A DNA stretch of 64,000 nucleotides from Pedobacter sp. JY14-1 (GCF_029269825.1 NZ_JARJHU010000005.1:620001-684000), one strand, 5' to 3'. Shown: positions 35,906 to 44,515, counted from the stretch's first letter. Notes: generated by a model not told the origin, from the sequence alone. A program made the numbers and translations.

Positions 35906-37453
35906 TTACAACAGATTAAGAATAAATTTAATAATGCTCCGAAGACTCACCAAGATGACCAGGATGCCCACGGAAACCATAATTGTTTTGGCCGAGATCC
36001 TGTTGGATACTTTAGCCGCTATTGGCGATGCGAGCGCACTGCCGATTACAAGCCCGGATACCGCTTCCCAATGGGCTCCGTTCAGCATGGTGATAAAGGT
36101 CAGTGAACTCATCAGCGCCACAAAAAAACGAGTGATCTTCACTGTTCCAAGGGAAAAGCGTGCATTGCGTCCGCCAGCGATCAGGCTGGACAGCACAATC
36201 GAGCCCCATCCTCCACCACCTACGGCATCGATGAAACCACCAAACAGCCCCAGAAGGGAGATTTTCTTTATCTTCTTACGCCTGACTGCCTGCTTTCTAC
36301 CCTGGCGTGCTTTCGACAAAATAACAAATCCCAGGATAAGTGTATACAGCGAAACAAAAGGTTTCGTATAATGGCTGTAATGCTCCAGAGATGACAACAG
36401 GTAAGCGCCCGTTACTGCGCCTATGATACCCGGAATAAGCAATAACCGGAACAGCTTCCAGTTCACATTACCAAAACGATAATGCATCCAGCCGGCAATC
36501 CCATTACTCATAATCTCCGACAAATGTACCCCCATACTTGCAGACGCTGGTGGCACGCCCATGGCTAGTGAAAAAGATGTGGACGTTACTCCATAAGACA
36601 TTCCGATTGCCCCATCGATCATCGAAAAAACAAAGCCTCCCAATAGAAACCAATAGAATATCGGATTGAGTTCCTGTACAAAAGCCTGAAACTGAGGTTC
36701 CTTATGCCAGAACGCGGCCACAACTATGGCACCTGAAAAAACGATGGCCAGCCATATCAGCCACTTTAGTCCTTTCTTTCTGCCTTCAGCAACAGACTTA
36801 TCTGTTTCGGCAGCAGCCATGCGCTCCACAAAATCACCACTATGCTCGGCTTCGATAACCATTGCCTTTACAGGACCTGCACTTACAAGTGAGGAAGTTA
36901 CCTCGTTCAGCCTTCTCACTTTTTCCGTAAAATCTCCCGATAGTGTACTTCTCAAAGACTGCATATGATCAAGCGTATCATTAAGCTCGTCCGGTAAATT
37001 ATCAGCTAAAACCTCTTTAAGACGCTTGGCAATTGTCGGCGATTTGCCATTGGTAGAAATCGCAATTTTCAGATCACCTTTTCTCACTACGGAACCCAGA
37101 TAAAAATCGCAAAGTTCCGGTTTGTCGGCAAAATTAGCCAATATACCCCTTTTATTGGCAATCGCACGAAGTTCAATATTAAGTTCGTGATTGTTGGTAG
37201 CTGCTATTATCAAGTCGGCGCTATTTGCATCATCAGGTTCAAAAGCCTTTTCTAATACCGTTACTTTTTCATAATCCGCAGCCAGTGCCCGTAATTCAGG
37301 CAAGACCTCTCTGGCAACTACAGTTACAGTGGCTTCCGGACTGTTCTCGAGAACAGCAGACAACTTTTCCAATCCGACTGAACCGGCCCCAACAAGAAGG
37401 GTATGCTTTATGTTTAGTTTTATGAAGACAGGAAATAATGGGTTGCCCTCCAT
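35906..37453 (-). CDS. fusion: siroheme synthase (CysG N-part) + TauE/SafE-type permease
   Basis: I chose the ATG at 37453 (515 residues) because it follows the cobA stop by 4 bp and opens MEGNPLFPVFIKLN, as other precorrin-2 dehydrogenases do. A longer frame would run back into cobA. Residues 1-215 are a precorrin-2 dehydrogenase/ferrochelatase (VGAGSVG at 21-27, ISTNGKSP near 132). From about 229 on come eight or so membrane helices of the TSUP/TauE family, which move sulfite, sulfonates or sulfate. The fusion ties siroheme production to a sulfur-anion permease within a sulfate-assimilation operon. Direction of transport is not known. Confidence 0.88.
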   Translation of the reverse strand: MEGNPLFPVFIKLNIKHTLLVGAGSVGLEKLSAVLENSPEATVTVVAREVLPELRALAADYEKVTVLEKAFEPDDANSADLIIAATNNHELNIELRAIANKRGILANFADKPELCDFYLGSVVRKGDLKIAISTNGKSPTIAKRLKEVLADNLPDELNDTLDHMQSLRSTLSGDFTEKVRRLNEVTSSLVSAGPVKAMVIEAEHSGDFVERMAAAETDKSVAEGRKKGLKWLIWLAIVFSGAIVVAAFWHKEPQFQAFVQELNPIFYWFLLGGFVFSMIDGAIGMSYGVTSTSFSLAMGVPPASASMGVHLSEIMSNGIAGWMHYRFGNVNWKLFRLLLIPGIIGAVTGAYLLSSLEHYSHYTKPFVSLYTLILGFVILSKARQGRKQAVRRKKIKKISLLGLFGGFIDAVGGGGWGSIVLSSLIAGGRNARFSLGTVKITRFFVALMSSLTFITMLNGAHWEAVSGLVIGSALASPIAAKVSNRISAKTIMVSVGILVILVSLRSIIKFILNLL

Positions 37454-37457
37454 AAAC

Positions 37458-38255
37458 CTACAATTCTTCCTTAAGTGCTTCGTAAAATTCCCTGATTGGC
37501 TGATAGGCCGGGTGCAGCGACACCACATGCCCGAATACCAGTAGTGCAGGAGCAGAAATACCCTTCTCTTCTACAAGTTCTACAATCGTATCTACGATGC
37601 CAACCGCCAGTTTCTCATTTTTAGTAGAACCACTTTGTATAGCAGCTACAGGTAATTGTCCTTTACCCTCATTCCTGAATAATTTTACGATTTCCCTGAG
37701 TTTACCCAATCCCATCAATACCACTACAGTGGCCTTCGACCGTGCGGCTTCATACAAATCGTTGGAAATCTGCCCCGAAACTGTAGTGCCGGTCACTACC
37801 CAGAAGCTCTCACTTAACCCCCTGTGGGTCAACGGAATCTGCTGAAGTCCGGGCACAGAAATAGCACTAGACAGCCCGGGAATTACTTCGGCCGGTATGC
37901 TGTATCCAGCGGCAAAATCAAGCTCTTCATATCCCCTTCCAAATACAAAAGGATCGCCACCCTTAAGTCTCACTACATGGCCATAGTTCAACGCATAGTC
38001 AATCATCAGCTTATTAATAGCGTCCTGTCCATAAGAATGCTCTCCCGAACGCTTGCCTACGTACACCTTGATCACTTCCGGGTTTGCATAGTTCAGAATA
38101 CCCTCATCAACCAGTGCATCATAAAGGATCACATCTGCATCCTTCAGAGCCTTTGCCCCTTTCACGGTGATCAGCTCCGGGTCACCCGGGCCTGCACCCA
38201 CAAGCGTTATCCTGGGCTCTCTTCTGCTTGTTTTATTACCAGTGGTCATATCCAT
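37458..38255 (-). CDS. cobA: uroporphyrinogen-III C-methyltransferase
   Basis: This 265-residue enzyme uses SAM to methylate uroporphyrinogen III at C2 and C7, giving precorrin-2 for siroheme. It shows GAGPGDPELITVKG at the start, VRLKGGDPFVFGRGYEE, and PLTHRGLSESFWVVTG. It lies 7 bp after the sulfite reductase gene and 4 bp before the siroheme-synthase fusion, so the siroheme cofactor is made from the same transcript as the enzyme that needs it. The gene is also known as sumT or cysG-C in other hosts. Confidence 0.94.
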   Translation of the reverse strand: MDMTTGNKTSRREPRITLVGAGPGDPELITVKGAKALKDADVILYDALVDEGILNYANPEVIKVYVGKRSGEHSYGQDAINKLMIDYALNYGHVVRLKGGDPFVFGRGYEELDFAAGYSIPAEVIPGLSSAISVPGLQQIPLTHRGLSESFWVVTGTTVSGQISNDLYEAARSKATVVVLMGLGKLREIVKLFRNEGKGQLPVAAIQSGSTKNEKLAVGIVDTIVELVEEKGISAPALLVFGHVVSLHPAYQPIREFYEALKEEL

Positions 38256-38262
38256 ATACTGA

Positions 38263-40344
38263 TCAACTTCTTAACGTCTTTATCTTCACGTAAAACTCTT
38301 CCAGTTTTGCCAGGTAGGCTGCAGCAAATTCTTCGGACGGCTCGTGTTTGTTTATCTCCAGCACCAGATTACTGAATGAATCCTCCAACTGTATCTCTCC
38401 CGTCTCAACATATTGTGTATCGAACTCACGGATGATTCCGATCTGGGTACTTGCATTAACACTTTTATCCAGCAGCAGCGCCTTTGCAATACTAACATAA
38501 ACTGCATAGGTATGGTATATGGCATCTGCCCATGCACCTGCCTCAAAAGAAGCCTTTGCCCAACCTAGTTTTTCATCCGATTCCAGCAACAATGTAGCCA
38601 CCAGATCAATGACCACACCGGCACATTCTCCTACGCCTATTGCAGTCTGAAAGATCTCCTCATGTCCCCAGTCTACAAATTCATCCTCTTTCAGGTTAGT
38701 AAGGTCCGCCAGCGGCTTAAGCAACTGGTAAAAATAATCTTTGGTCTGTCTGTCGAAATAGGCATGGAAATTTTCACCACTTTCACTATTGGCTGAGAAG
38801 TCATTCAATAAAACCCTCAGTACGTCAGTCGCACGCTTAGAAGGAGTCTTGATCACTCTTTCTGCTACACGACCTTCGCCATTGCCTATCGTACCGCCAC
38901 CCAGCATCACCTGTACTGCGGGCACGACTTTACCAGCCGCTTTCAGCGAGCTTCCATGAAAGCCGATATGTGCCAACCCGTGCTGACCACAGGAGTTCAT
39001 ACATCCGCTGATCTTGATCTTAAGGTCTTTGTCGTAGATCAGTTCAGGGAACTCCTCATAAATTACATCCTCCAATGCTACAGAAAGCGACATACTATTA
39101 GAGATTCCCAGGTTGCAGGTATCCGTTCCCGGACAGGTGGTTACATCACCGACGCTGTCAAAACCAGGTTTGGCAAAGCCCAGTTTTCTCAATTCCGTAA
39201 ACAACACCGGCAACGCGGCTTCTCTTACAAATTTAAGCATGAGCCCCTGGTTCTGGGTTATCCGGATCTCATCGGCAGCGTAAGGTCTTATCGCTGCTAC
39301 AAACTCACGGGCCAGCTCGGTCGGAATATCACCTTTAGTTACTTTAATATAAATGCTGTAAAAACCTTCCTGCTTCTGAGCGACAACATTGGTGGCCCTC
39401 CAATGTTTGTATTCCAGCGATTCTGTTACTTCCGTCAACTCCGGATAATCCATCTGCCCGGGAATATTCGGCTGATCGACAGCATTCCGATCGATCACAA
39501 AAGACTTTGACTTATTGGCAATACGCTCTTCTTCGATCAACCTGAGGGTTTCTTCCAGTCCAAGTTTTTGAATCACGTATTTTAAACGCGCCTTATTGCG
39601 GTTATTTCTTTCGCCATACCTGTCAAACACCCTCAACAATGACTCCCCATAGGGAATAATCTGGTCCTCTGGAAGAAATTCATGTACTACGTTTGCCAGA
39701 AATGGTTGTGCTCCCAGACCACCACCAAGCATTACCTTAAAGCCACGTTCACCTTTTTCATTGATCTTGGGAATAAAACCAAGATCGTGGATATAACTAA
39801 AGGCGCTATCCGAATCATCTGACGAAAACGAAAATTTGATCTTACGTCCCATTTCCTGACAAATAGGATTACGCAGAAAATAAGAAAAATAAGCATGTGC
39901 GTATGGTGATACATCAAATGGCTCATTGGGATTGATACCTGCATCAGGAGAAGCAGTCACATTCCTTACCGTGTTGCCACAAGCTTCCCGCATTGTGATG
40001 TCATCACGCTGAAGCTCTTCCCACAACTGAGGGGTCCGATCAAGGCTAACATAGTGTATCTGTATATCCTGACGTGTGGTCAGGTGAAGGTTTCGGCTCG
40101 CATACTCATCAGAAACATCGGCAATTCTCAGCAACTGCTTAAAAGTTACCTTTCCAAACGGCAGTTTTATCCTGACCATTTGTACACCTGGCTGTCGTTG
40201 TCCATAAATACCCCGGGCCAGGCGCAGGCTCCTGAATTTTTCCTCGTGGATATTCCCTTCCCGGAACGCTCTGATCTTTTTCTCGAGATCGATTATGTCC
40301 CTTTCAACAACAGGATTTTCTAACTCTGTTCTAAAGCTTTGCAT
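38263..40344 (-). CDS. cysI: siroheme/4Fe-4S sulfite reductase with C-terminal HEPN-like domain
   Basis: This is a 693-residue nitrite/sulfite-reductase-family enzyme. It has two ferredoxin-like halves, with RLARGIYGQRQPGVQMVRIK at the start. The cluster/siroheme ligands are C404-x5-C410 (TCPGTDTCNLG) and C448-x3-C452 (GCMNSCG). A cysJ flavoprotein is absent, so ferredoxin may be the donor. Residues about 575-690 are not part of the reductase fold. They form a helical domain with HEPN-like features (FEAGAWADAIYHTYAVYVSIAKALLL). Sulfite is the likely substrate because the operon is for sulfate assimilation. It is the first gene after the leader-peptide attenuator. Confidence 0.92.
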   Translation of the reverse strand: MQSFRTELENPVVERDIIDLEKKIRAFREGNIHEEKFRSLRLARGIYGQRQPGVQMVRIKLPFGKVTFKQLLRIADVSDEYASRNLHLTTRQDIQIHYVSLDRTPQLWEELQRDDITMREACGNTVRNVTASPDAGINPNEPFDVSPYAHAYFSYFLRNPICQEMGRKIKFSFSSDDSDSAFSYIHDLGFIPKINEKGERGFKVMLGGGLGAQPFLANVVHEFLPEDQIIPYGESLLRVFDRYGERNNRNKARLKYVIQKLGLEETLRLIEEERIANKSKSFVIDRNAVDQPNIPGQMDYPELTEVTESLEYKHWRATNVVAQKQEGFYSIYIKVTKGDIPTELAREFVAAIRPYAADEIRITQNQGLMLKFVREAALPVLFTELRKLGFAKPGFDSVGDVTTCPGTDTCNLGISNSMSLSVALEDVIYEEFPELIYDKDLKIKISGCMNSCGQHGLAHIGFHGSSLKAAGKVVPAVQVMLGGGTIGNGEGRVAERVIKTPSKRATDVLRVLLNDFSANSESGENFHAYFDRQTKDYFYQLLKPLADLTNLKEDEFVDWGHEEIFQTAIGVGECAGVVIDLVATLLLESDEKLGWAKASFEAGAWADAIYHTYAVYVSIAKALLLDKSVNASTQIGIIREFDTQYVETGEIQLEDSFSNLVLEINKHEPSEEFAAAYLAKLEEFYVKIKTLRS

Positions 40345-40360
40345 GTCAAATTTGGTTTAT

Positions 40361-40402
40361 AAAAAAATAAGCTCCTCAGTTCCTTTCGGACCGGAGAAGC
40401 TT
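40361..40402 (-). terminator. attenuator terminator in front of the sulfate-assimilation operon
   Basis: Read on the minus strand, AAGCTTCTC (40402-40394) pairs with GAGGAGCTT (40377-40369) over 9 bp with one G-U pair. An inner TCC/GGA stem is closed by a GAAA tetraloop. The hairpin is followed at once by a run of seven T. It ends 16 nt before the cysI start codon, so a transcript stopped here carries none of the operon. A terminator in this place, right after a Cys-rich leader ORF, is the mark of an attenuator. Confidence 0.85.
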
Positions 40403-40416
40403 CGTATCTTCTTTCT

Positions 40417-40475
40417 CAACAGCCCGAAATTAATGGTAAATGCAGCAAGGCATATTCATATCATTACGGGAGTTG
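40417..40475 (-). promoter_or_regulatory. long-range leader pairing that encloses the Cys codons
   Basis: On the minus strand CAACTCCCG (40475-40467, inside the leader ORF) can pair with CGGGCTGTTG (40426-40417, just after its stop) with a small internal mismatch. The stem brackets codons 9-19, including the two Cys codons, so a translating or stalled ribosome must disturb it. Whether it helps or blocks the downstream terminator cannot be settled by eye. Confidence 0.5.
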
Positions 40476-40489
40476 ACAGTTTTGTTCAT
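40430..40489 (-). CDS. 19-residue leader peptide with tandem Cys codons
   Basis: ATG at 40489 to TAA at 40430 encodes MNKTVNSRNDMNMPCCIYH. Two adjacent Cys codons (TGC TGC, 40447-40442) are codons 15-16, close to the stop. This is how amino-acid-sensing leader peptides place their control codons. The ORF precedes a strong terminator and then an operon whose product is sulfide for cysteine synthesis, so scarcity of Cys-tRNA is the natural signal. It is shorter than usual gene-calling limits. It is supported by position, codon content and RNA structure, not by homology. Confidence 0.75.
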   Translation of the reverse strand: MNKTVNSRNDMNMPCCIYH

Positions 40490-40493
40490 GCAG

Positions 40494-40501
40494 CAAATAT
40501 A
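40494..40501 (-). promoter_or_regulatory. candidate -7 element of the sulfate-assimilation operon
   Basis: On the minus strand TATATTTG matches TAnnTTTG exactly and ends 4 bp before the leader-peptide ATG. If used, the leader peptide would be translated from a nearly leaderless transcript. No TTG lies at the usual -33 distance. An alternative weaker element, TAGTTTTT (40555-40548), would give a leader of about 50 nt. The rest of 40502-40643 is AT-rich and shows nothing else. Confidence 0.4.
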
Positions 40502-40643
40502 TAAAGTATAGAGGTCTAGTAGTATATTACCATTGTCATAATTGCATAAAAAACTATACATCAATAACTTAAAATACTATAAAGAATGATTCCAATAACT
40601 ACAAATTCAGTATACTTTGAAATTTAAAAGTAGAATAGGGATA

Positions 40644-41534
40644 TCAGCGAATAAGTATCCGGTCAAAGGCAAGACTGTCCCCGTTAAAAGTGTTAAAATC
40701 CACGACATGGCTGATACCGGAGATGCGCGCTTTGTCTGAATGCTGCCAGAACTTCCACTGCGACCGGTCCAGATCAAGCCTCGACTTATAATAATGTGCG
40801 ATCCAAAGCGGATAATCATCAAAATATCCCTTCAGATAATCTTTATAAAATGAAAGGCCTGTATAAATAATTGGCCTGGTACCGGTACTTTTTTCGATAT
40901 GTTTAAGGAAATCATGCAGTTCAATTCGCATTTTTGCCGGTGAAGCCCCGTTGAGCTCTTCAATATCTACCACAGGCGGAAGATCACCGCTCTCAAACTT
41001 CACCGTTTGCAAGAAAAATCTCGCCTGCCATTCTCCTGACTTTTTAGGTTTGAAATAATGATAGGCACCACAGACAATACCAGCCTTAGGTGCTTCCCGC
41101 CAGTTGCGCTGGAAATAAGGATCAACACTAAAAACACCTTCGGTAGCTTTGATAAAGGCAAAGTGCACACGCACTTCATCCTCTTCCATTTGCTTTACTT
41201 CCTTCCAGTTTATCTTACCCTGATATGATGATACATCGATGCCATGAATCAAATAGCCTCTGGGAATACGGATATCAAAACTACTGTAAGTGCGGTAGGC
41301 CGTATCTTCTCCGATGTCCCTAAGCCAGCGCCAGGTGGAGGTGAAGCCTCTGATCACATATCCGTAATAAAAAGGCGAAAGCAATATGAGTAATAAGGCA
41401 GCAACCACAAACTTCCATTCGAGTGAAATACCCTTCTTCTTTCCCCGGCGCTTTCGGGAAGTGGCCTTCATTCCGGTACGAGTTCTTTTTACTGTGCTTG
41501 CTGTGCTTGTCTTTTTAGGATTCAGAGTTGGCAT
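40644..41534 (-). CDS. GH25-family lysozyme, membrane-anchored
   Basis: This is a 296-residue muramidase. The ATG at 41534 was preferred to an in-frame TTG three codons upstream. A very basic N-terminus (KKTSTASTVKRTRTGMKATSRKRRGKKKG) is followed by one membrane helix (about 40-60) and the GH25 barrel: HGIDVSSYQGKINWKEVK (first Asp), FAFIKATEG, GAYHYF, and PPVVDIEEL with the catalytic acidic pair. It cuts the MurNAc-GlcNAc bond of peptidoglycan, probably in cell-wall turnover. A terminator separates it from the dipeptidase upstream. Confidence 0.92.
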   Translation of the reverse strand: MPTLNPKKTSTASTVKRTRTGMKATSRKRRGKKKGISLEWKFVVAALLLILLSPFYYGYVIRGFTSTWRWLRDIGEDTAYRTYSSFDIRIPRGYLIHGIDVSSYQGKINWKEVKQMEEDEVRVHFAFIKATEGVFSVDPYFQRNWREAPKAGIVCGAYHYFKPKKSGEWQARFFLQTVKFESGDLPPVVDIEELNGASPAKMRIELHDFLKHIEKSTGTRPIIYTGLSFYKDYLKGYFDDYPLWIAHYYKSRLDLDRSQWKFWQHSDKARISGISHVVDFNTFNGDSLAFDRILIR

Positions 41535-41546
41535 GAGGTTCAAAAG

Positions 41547-41572
41547 TAAAAAAAAGCGGCCATAAGGCCGCT
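41547..41572 (-). terminator. intrinsic terminator after the dipeptidase gene
   Basis: AGCGGCC (41555-41561) pairs with GGCCGCT (41566-41572) around ATAA. On the minus strand it is followed by eight T. It lies 40 bp after the dipeptidase stop and just before the lysozyme start, so the lysozyme gene is probably read from its own promoter or by read-through. Confidence 0.9.
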
Positions 41573-41612
41573 CTTAATAAACCAGGTATACGGAATGACT
41601 TCTATTAACTGA

Positions 41613-42983
41613 TTATCTGCTTAGCTCTGCATAATATTTATAAAACAATGGCAGGGTCTCTATTCCTTTGTAATAATTATAAATGTCGTACTTTTCATTC
41701 GGAGAATGCAGCGCATCGCTGTCCAGTCCGAAGCCAAACAAAACAGATTTAATGCCCAGTACACTTTCGAACAAGGCTACGATAGGAATACTGCCACCAC
41801 CTCTGGTCGGTATAGGTGCTTTTCCAAAAGAATCGACAATGGCCTTTTCAGCTGCGCGATACGCAATGCTATCCGTTGGCGTTACCACTGGCTCACCGCC
41901 ATGATGGGCAGTTACTTTTACTTTGACATAGTCTGGCGCAATGCTTTCGAAATGGCGCGTAAAGATCTCTGAGATTTCTTCCGAAGACTGATTAGGGACC
42001 AGCCTCATGGAAATTTTAGCATTGGCCTTAGCGGGCAGCACCGTTTTTGCACCTTCACCGGTATAACCGCTCCAGATACCGTTGACCTCCAGTGTCGGAC
42101 GGGTACCCGTGCGCTCCAGCGTAGAATAGCCCTTTTCGCCCCATTCCGCATCGATCTCCAAATCTTTTTTATATGCATCCAGATCAAATGGTGCAGAATT
42201 GAGTGCATCCTTCTCTTCACTGTTCAACTCAACCACCTTATCGTAGAAACCAGGAATGGTAATTTGATTGTTTTCGTCATGTAAAGAGGCAATCATTTTA
42301 CAAAGAATGGTTGCGGGATTTGCGACCGCACCACCGTAAACTCCCGAATGCAGATCCCGGTTGGGACCGGTTACTTCCACTTCCATATAAGCCAGCCCAC
42401 GCAAACCGGTTTCAATAGAGGGGTTTTCCATGCTGATCATCGAAGTATCGGAGATCAGCACTACGTCAGCTTTTAGGCGTTCCTTGTTTTCATTCACAAA
42501 AATGCCCAGGTTGGCCGAGCCAACCTCTTCCTCCCCTTCGATCATGAACTTCACGTTGCAGGCCAGGGTACCGGTCTGCATCATCAGCTCAAAAGCCTTG
42601 ACATGCATGTAAAACTGTCCTTTATCATCACAGGCTCCACGTGCATAAATCTTGCCGTCGCGTACTGTTGGCTCAAAAGGAGGTGTATGCCATAGCTCCA
42701 GGGGATCAGGTGGCTGCACATCATAGTGACCGTAGACAAGCACCGTAGGCAATGCAGGATCGATGATCTTCTCGCCATATACGATCGGGTAACCAGCGGT
42801 CTGACAAACCTCTACATGATCTGCTCCAGCTTCCTTCATCTTACCGGCCACATAACCAGCCGTTTTCAGCACATCGCCCTTATATTTAGGATCGGCACTT
42901 ACCGATGGAAAACGCAGCAACTCAAACAGTTCGTCCAGGAAACGCTGTTTGTTGGTTTCCACATATTTCTTGATCTCTTCCAT
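41613..42983 (-). CDS. M20-family dipeptidase
   Basis: This is a 456-residue metallopeptidase. Zinc ligands are in YGHYDVQPPDP (H86, with D88 orienting), GACDDKGQ (D119) and the catalytic EGEEEVGS block. A dimerisation domain follows (LHSGVYGGAVANPA), with the later GGSIP and HSPNEKYD blocks. No signal peptide, so it is cytoplasmic. It cleaves dipeptides or similar small peptides. Length and motifs match the M20A dipeptidase group. Confidence 0.92.
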   Translation of the reverse strand: MEEIKKYVETNKQRFLDELFELLRFPSVSADPKYKGDVLKTAGYVAGKMKEAGADHVEVCQTAGYPIVYGEKIIDPALPTVLVYGHYDVQPPDPLELWHTPPFEPTVRDGKIYARGACDDKGQFYMHVKAFELMMQTGTLACNVKFMIEGEEEVGSANLGIFVNENKERLKADVVLISDTSMISMENPSIETGLRGLAYMEVEVTGPNRDLHSGVYGGAVANPATILCKMIASLHDENNQITIPGFYDKVVELNSEEKDALNSAPFDLDAYKKDLEIDAEWGEKGYSTLERTGTRPTLEVNGIWSGYTGEGAKTVLPAKANAKISMRLVPNQSSEEISEIFTRHFESIAPDYVKVKVTAHHGGEPVVTPTDSIAYRAAEKAIVDSFGKAPIPTRGGGSIPIVALFESVLGIKSVLFGFGLDSDALHSPNEKYDIYNYYKGIETLPLFYKYYAELSR

Positions 42984-43000
42984 ATCTTTATCTACTGGTA

Positions 43001-44515
43001 TTATTTTTTTGCTTTATAGGCAGCTGCCATCTGCAATGCTTTATAAGCATTGACTACACCTCCCGATTTACAAAGTTGGGTAAAAGGAACGGGTGAACTA
43101 TCTTTCTTCCCGGGAATAATGACCGGCTGGCTTACCTTCTCTACTGAGCTGACAATGATATCCTTTACCTGGGAAGCTGTGAGCTTCGGATAATATTCCC
43201 TGATCAGTGCAGCAAGGCCCGCTACTACAGGAGCTGCCATACTGGTACCCTGATGGTTCTCATATTTTGATCCCGGTACGGTAGAGTAAATAGCAACGCC
43301 GGGTGCAAATACATCTACGGTTTTTGCACCATAGTTGGAGAAAGTAGCTGGAAGGGTCTCATCGTTTTTGAATGAAGAAGCACCTACTTCGATCCAATGC
43401 GTTTCGGCACTACCCCCGTCCAGATAGTTTACTGTCGGATAGTTTTTCTCCTCATCCAGGTTCTTGGCATCATTACCTGCAGCATGTACCAGCAACACAT
43501 CCTTACTTACAGCATATTTAAATGCATTGTCAACAACGTCCTTATTTGGTGAATACCCTTTGCCAAAACTCATATTAATTACCTTGGCACCATTATCCAC
43601 AGCATAACGAATGGCATTAGCTATGTCTTTATCTCGTTCATCACCATTAGGCACCGCCCTCACCGCCATGATCTGTACATTGTCTGCGATACCATCGATA
43701 CCCAACCCGTTACCACGCTGCGCTGCAATGATCCCCGCCACATGGGTACCATGATCACAGTCAAAGGCATCTACTTCCGCATTGCCGTAGTAGCGCTCGT
43801 TCATATTATTGGGATCATCCCCAACCGTATCCCTTGAGTTGTAATCCGGATTGAGACTATATTTTAATTCTTGCTCATAATGCTTTATGGAACCATCAAT
43901 ATCTTTCCGAATATCCTCATAAGATTCACCCTGGCTCATGATATTTAATACCACAGCCTTTACACGCGCTTCCAGATCGGAAGCCGGCTGAAACTTTGCA
44001 AAGGCTATACTATCGGGCGTAGCACTACCTATTTTTGACACTACGCCTGCAAGGGCGCTCTGAAAACCTTTGGTGCCATTTACGATATTGCTGGCTTCAG
44101 CGATCTTCTTGTCCAAAGTGTCTTTCAATGGTGAGGCCGGGTCTTTTCTGACCAGCCTGGCCAGCTCCATATTGTCATAAGTGACACTGCCTTTGGCGGA
44201 TCCCAGAAAGTTCCAGCCGTAAACATCATCCGCATAACCGTTTTTATCATCGTCTTTACCATTACCGGCAATTTCCTTCTTATTAATGTACATGACATTT
44301 TTAAGGTCTTCGTGTTTATAATCTGCCCCCGCATCCACAACACCAACGATCACTGGCCTTGATTTTTTTCCCTTCAGCAGCTCTTTATAGGCTTTTTCTG
44401 TGCTGATCCCAAAAATGCTGTCGGACTTAAGGTCCTTGTGCAGCCATCCCGGCTCCTGTGCAAAAGCAGCTAACATACAGCCCGTCAGCGCCAATGTGCT
44501 TAAAATTGTTTTCAT
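43001..44515 (-). CDS. S8-family subtilisin-like protease, secreted, with large insertion
   Basis: This is a 504-residue protease with a signal peptide (ends about AAFAQ). The catalytic triad is D61 (VVDAGAD), H255 (DHGTHVAG) and S425 (HQGTSMAAP), with oxyanion-hole Asn in HAAGND. Asp and His are about 195 residues apart, against about 30 in subtilisin. The insertion (about 75-250) is charged, possibly a built-in regulatory or substrate-gating domain. No separate pro-domain is obvious. It ends 18 bp before the dipeptidase start, so the two may be co-transcribed and act in series on peptides. Confidence 0.92.
   Translation of the reverse strand: MKTILSTLALTGCMLAAFAQEPGWLHKDLKSDSIFGISTEKAYKELLKGKKSRPVIVGVVDAGADYKHEDLKNVMYINKKEIAGNGKDDDKNGYADDVYGWNFLGSAKGSVTYDNMELARLVRKDPASPLKDTLDKKIAEASNIVNGTKGFQSALAGVVSKIGSATPDSIAFAKFQPASDLEARVKAVVLNIMSQGESYEDIRKDIDGSIKHYEQELKYSLNPDYNSRDTVGDDPNNMNERYYGNAEVDAFDCDHGTHVAGIIAAQRGNGLGIDGIADNVQIMAVRAVPNGDERDKDIANAIRYAVDNGAKVINMSFGKGYSPNKDVVDNAFKYAVSKDVLLVHAAGNDAKNLDEEKNYPTVNYLDGGSAETHWIEVGASSFKNDETLPATFSNYGAKTVDVFAPGVAIYSTVPGSKYENHQGTSMAAPVVAGLAALIREYYPKLTASQVKDIIVSSVEKVSQPVIIPGKKDSSPVPFTQLCKSGGVVNAYKALQMAAAYKAKK

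Noticed and set aside
37454..37528. Upstream start for the siroheme-synthase/permease fusion
   Set aside because: It would overlap cobA by 71 bp and adds an unrelated Cys/Arg-rich stretch; the ATG at 37453 fits the family.
40345..40501. SAM riboswitch or similar aptamer upstream of cysI
   Set aside because: No SAM-I core pattern or SAM-II pseudoknot could be seen, whereas a Cys-Cys leader ORF plus terminator explains the leader better. A covariance-model search of the leader would settle it.
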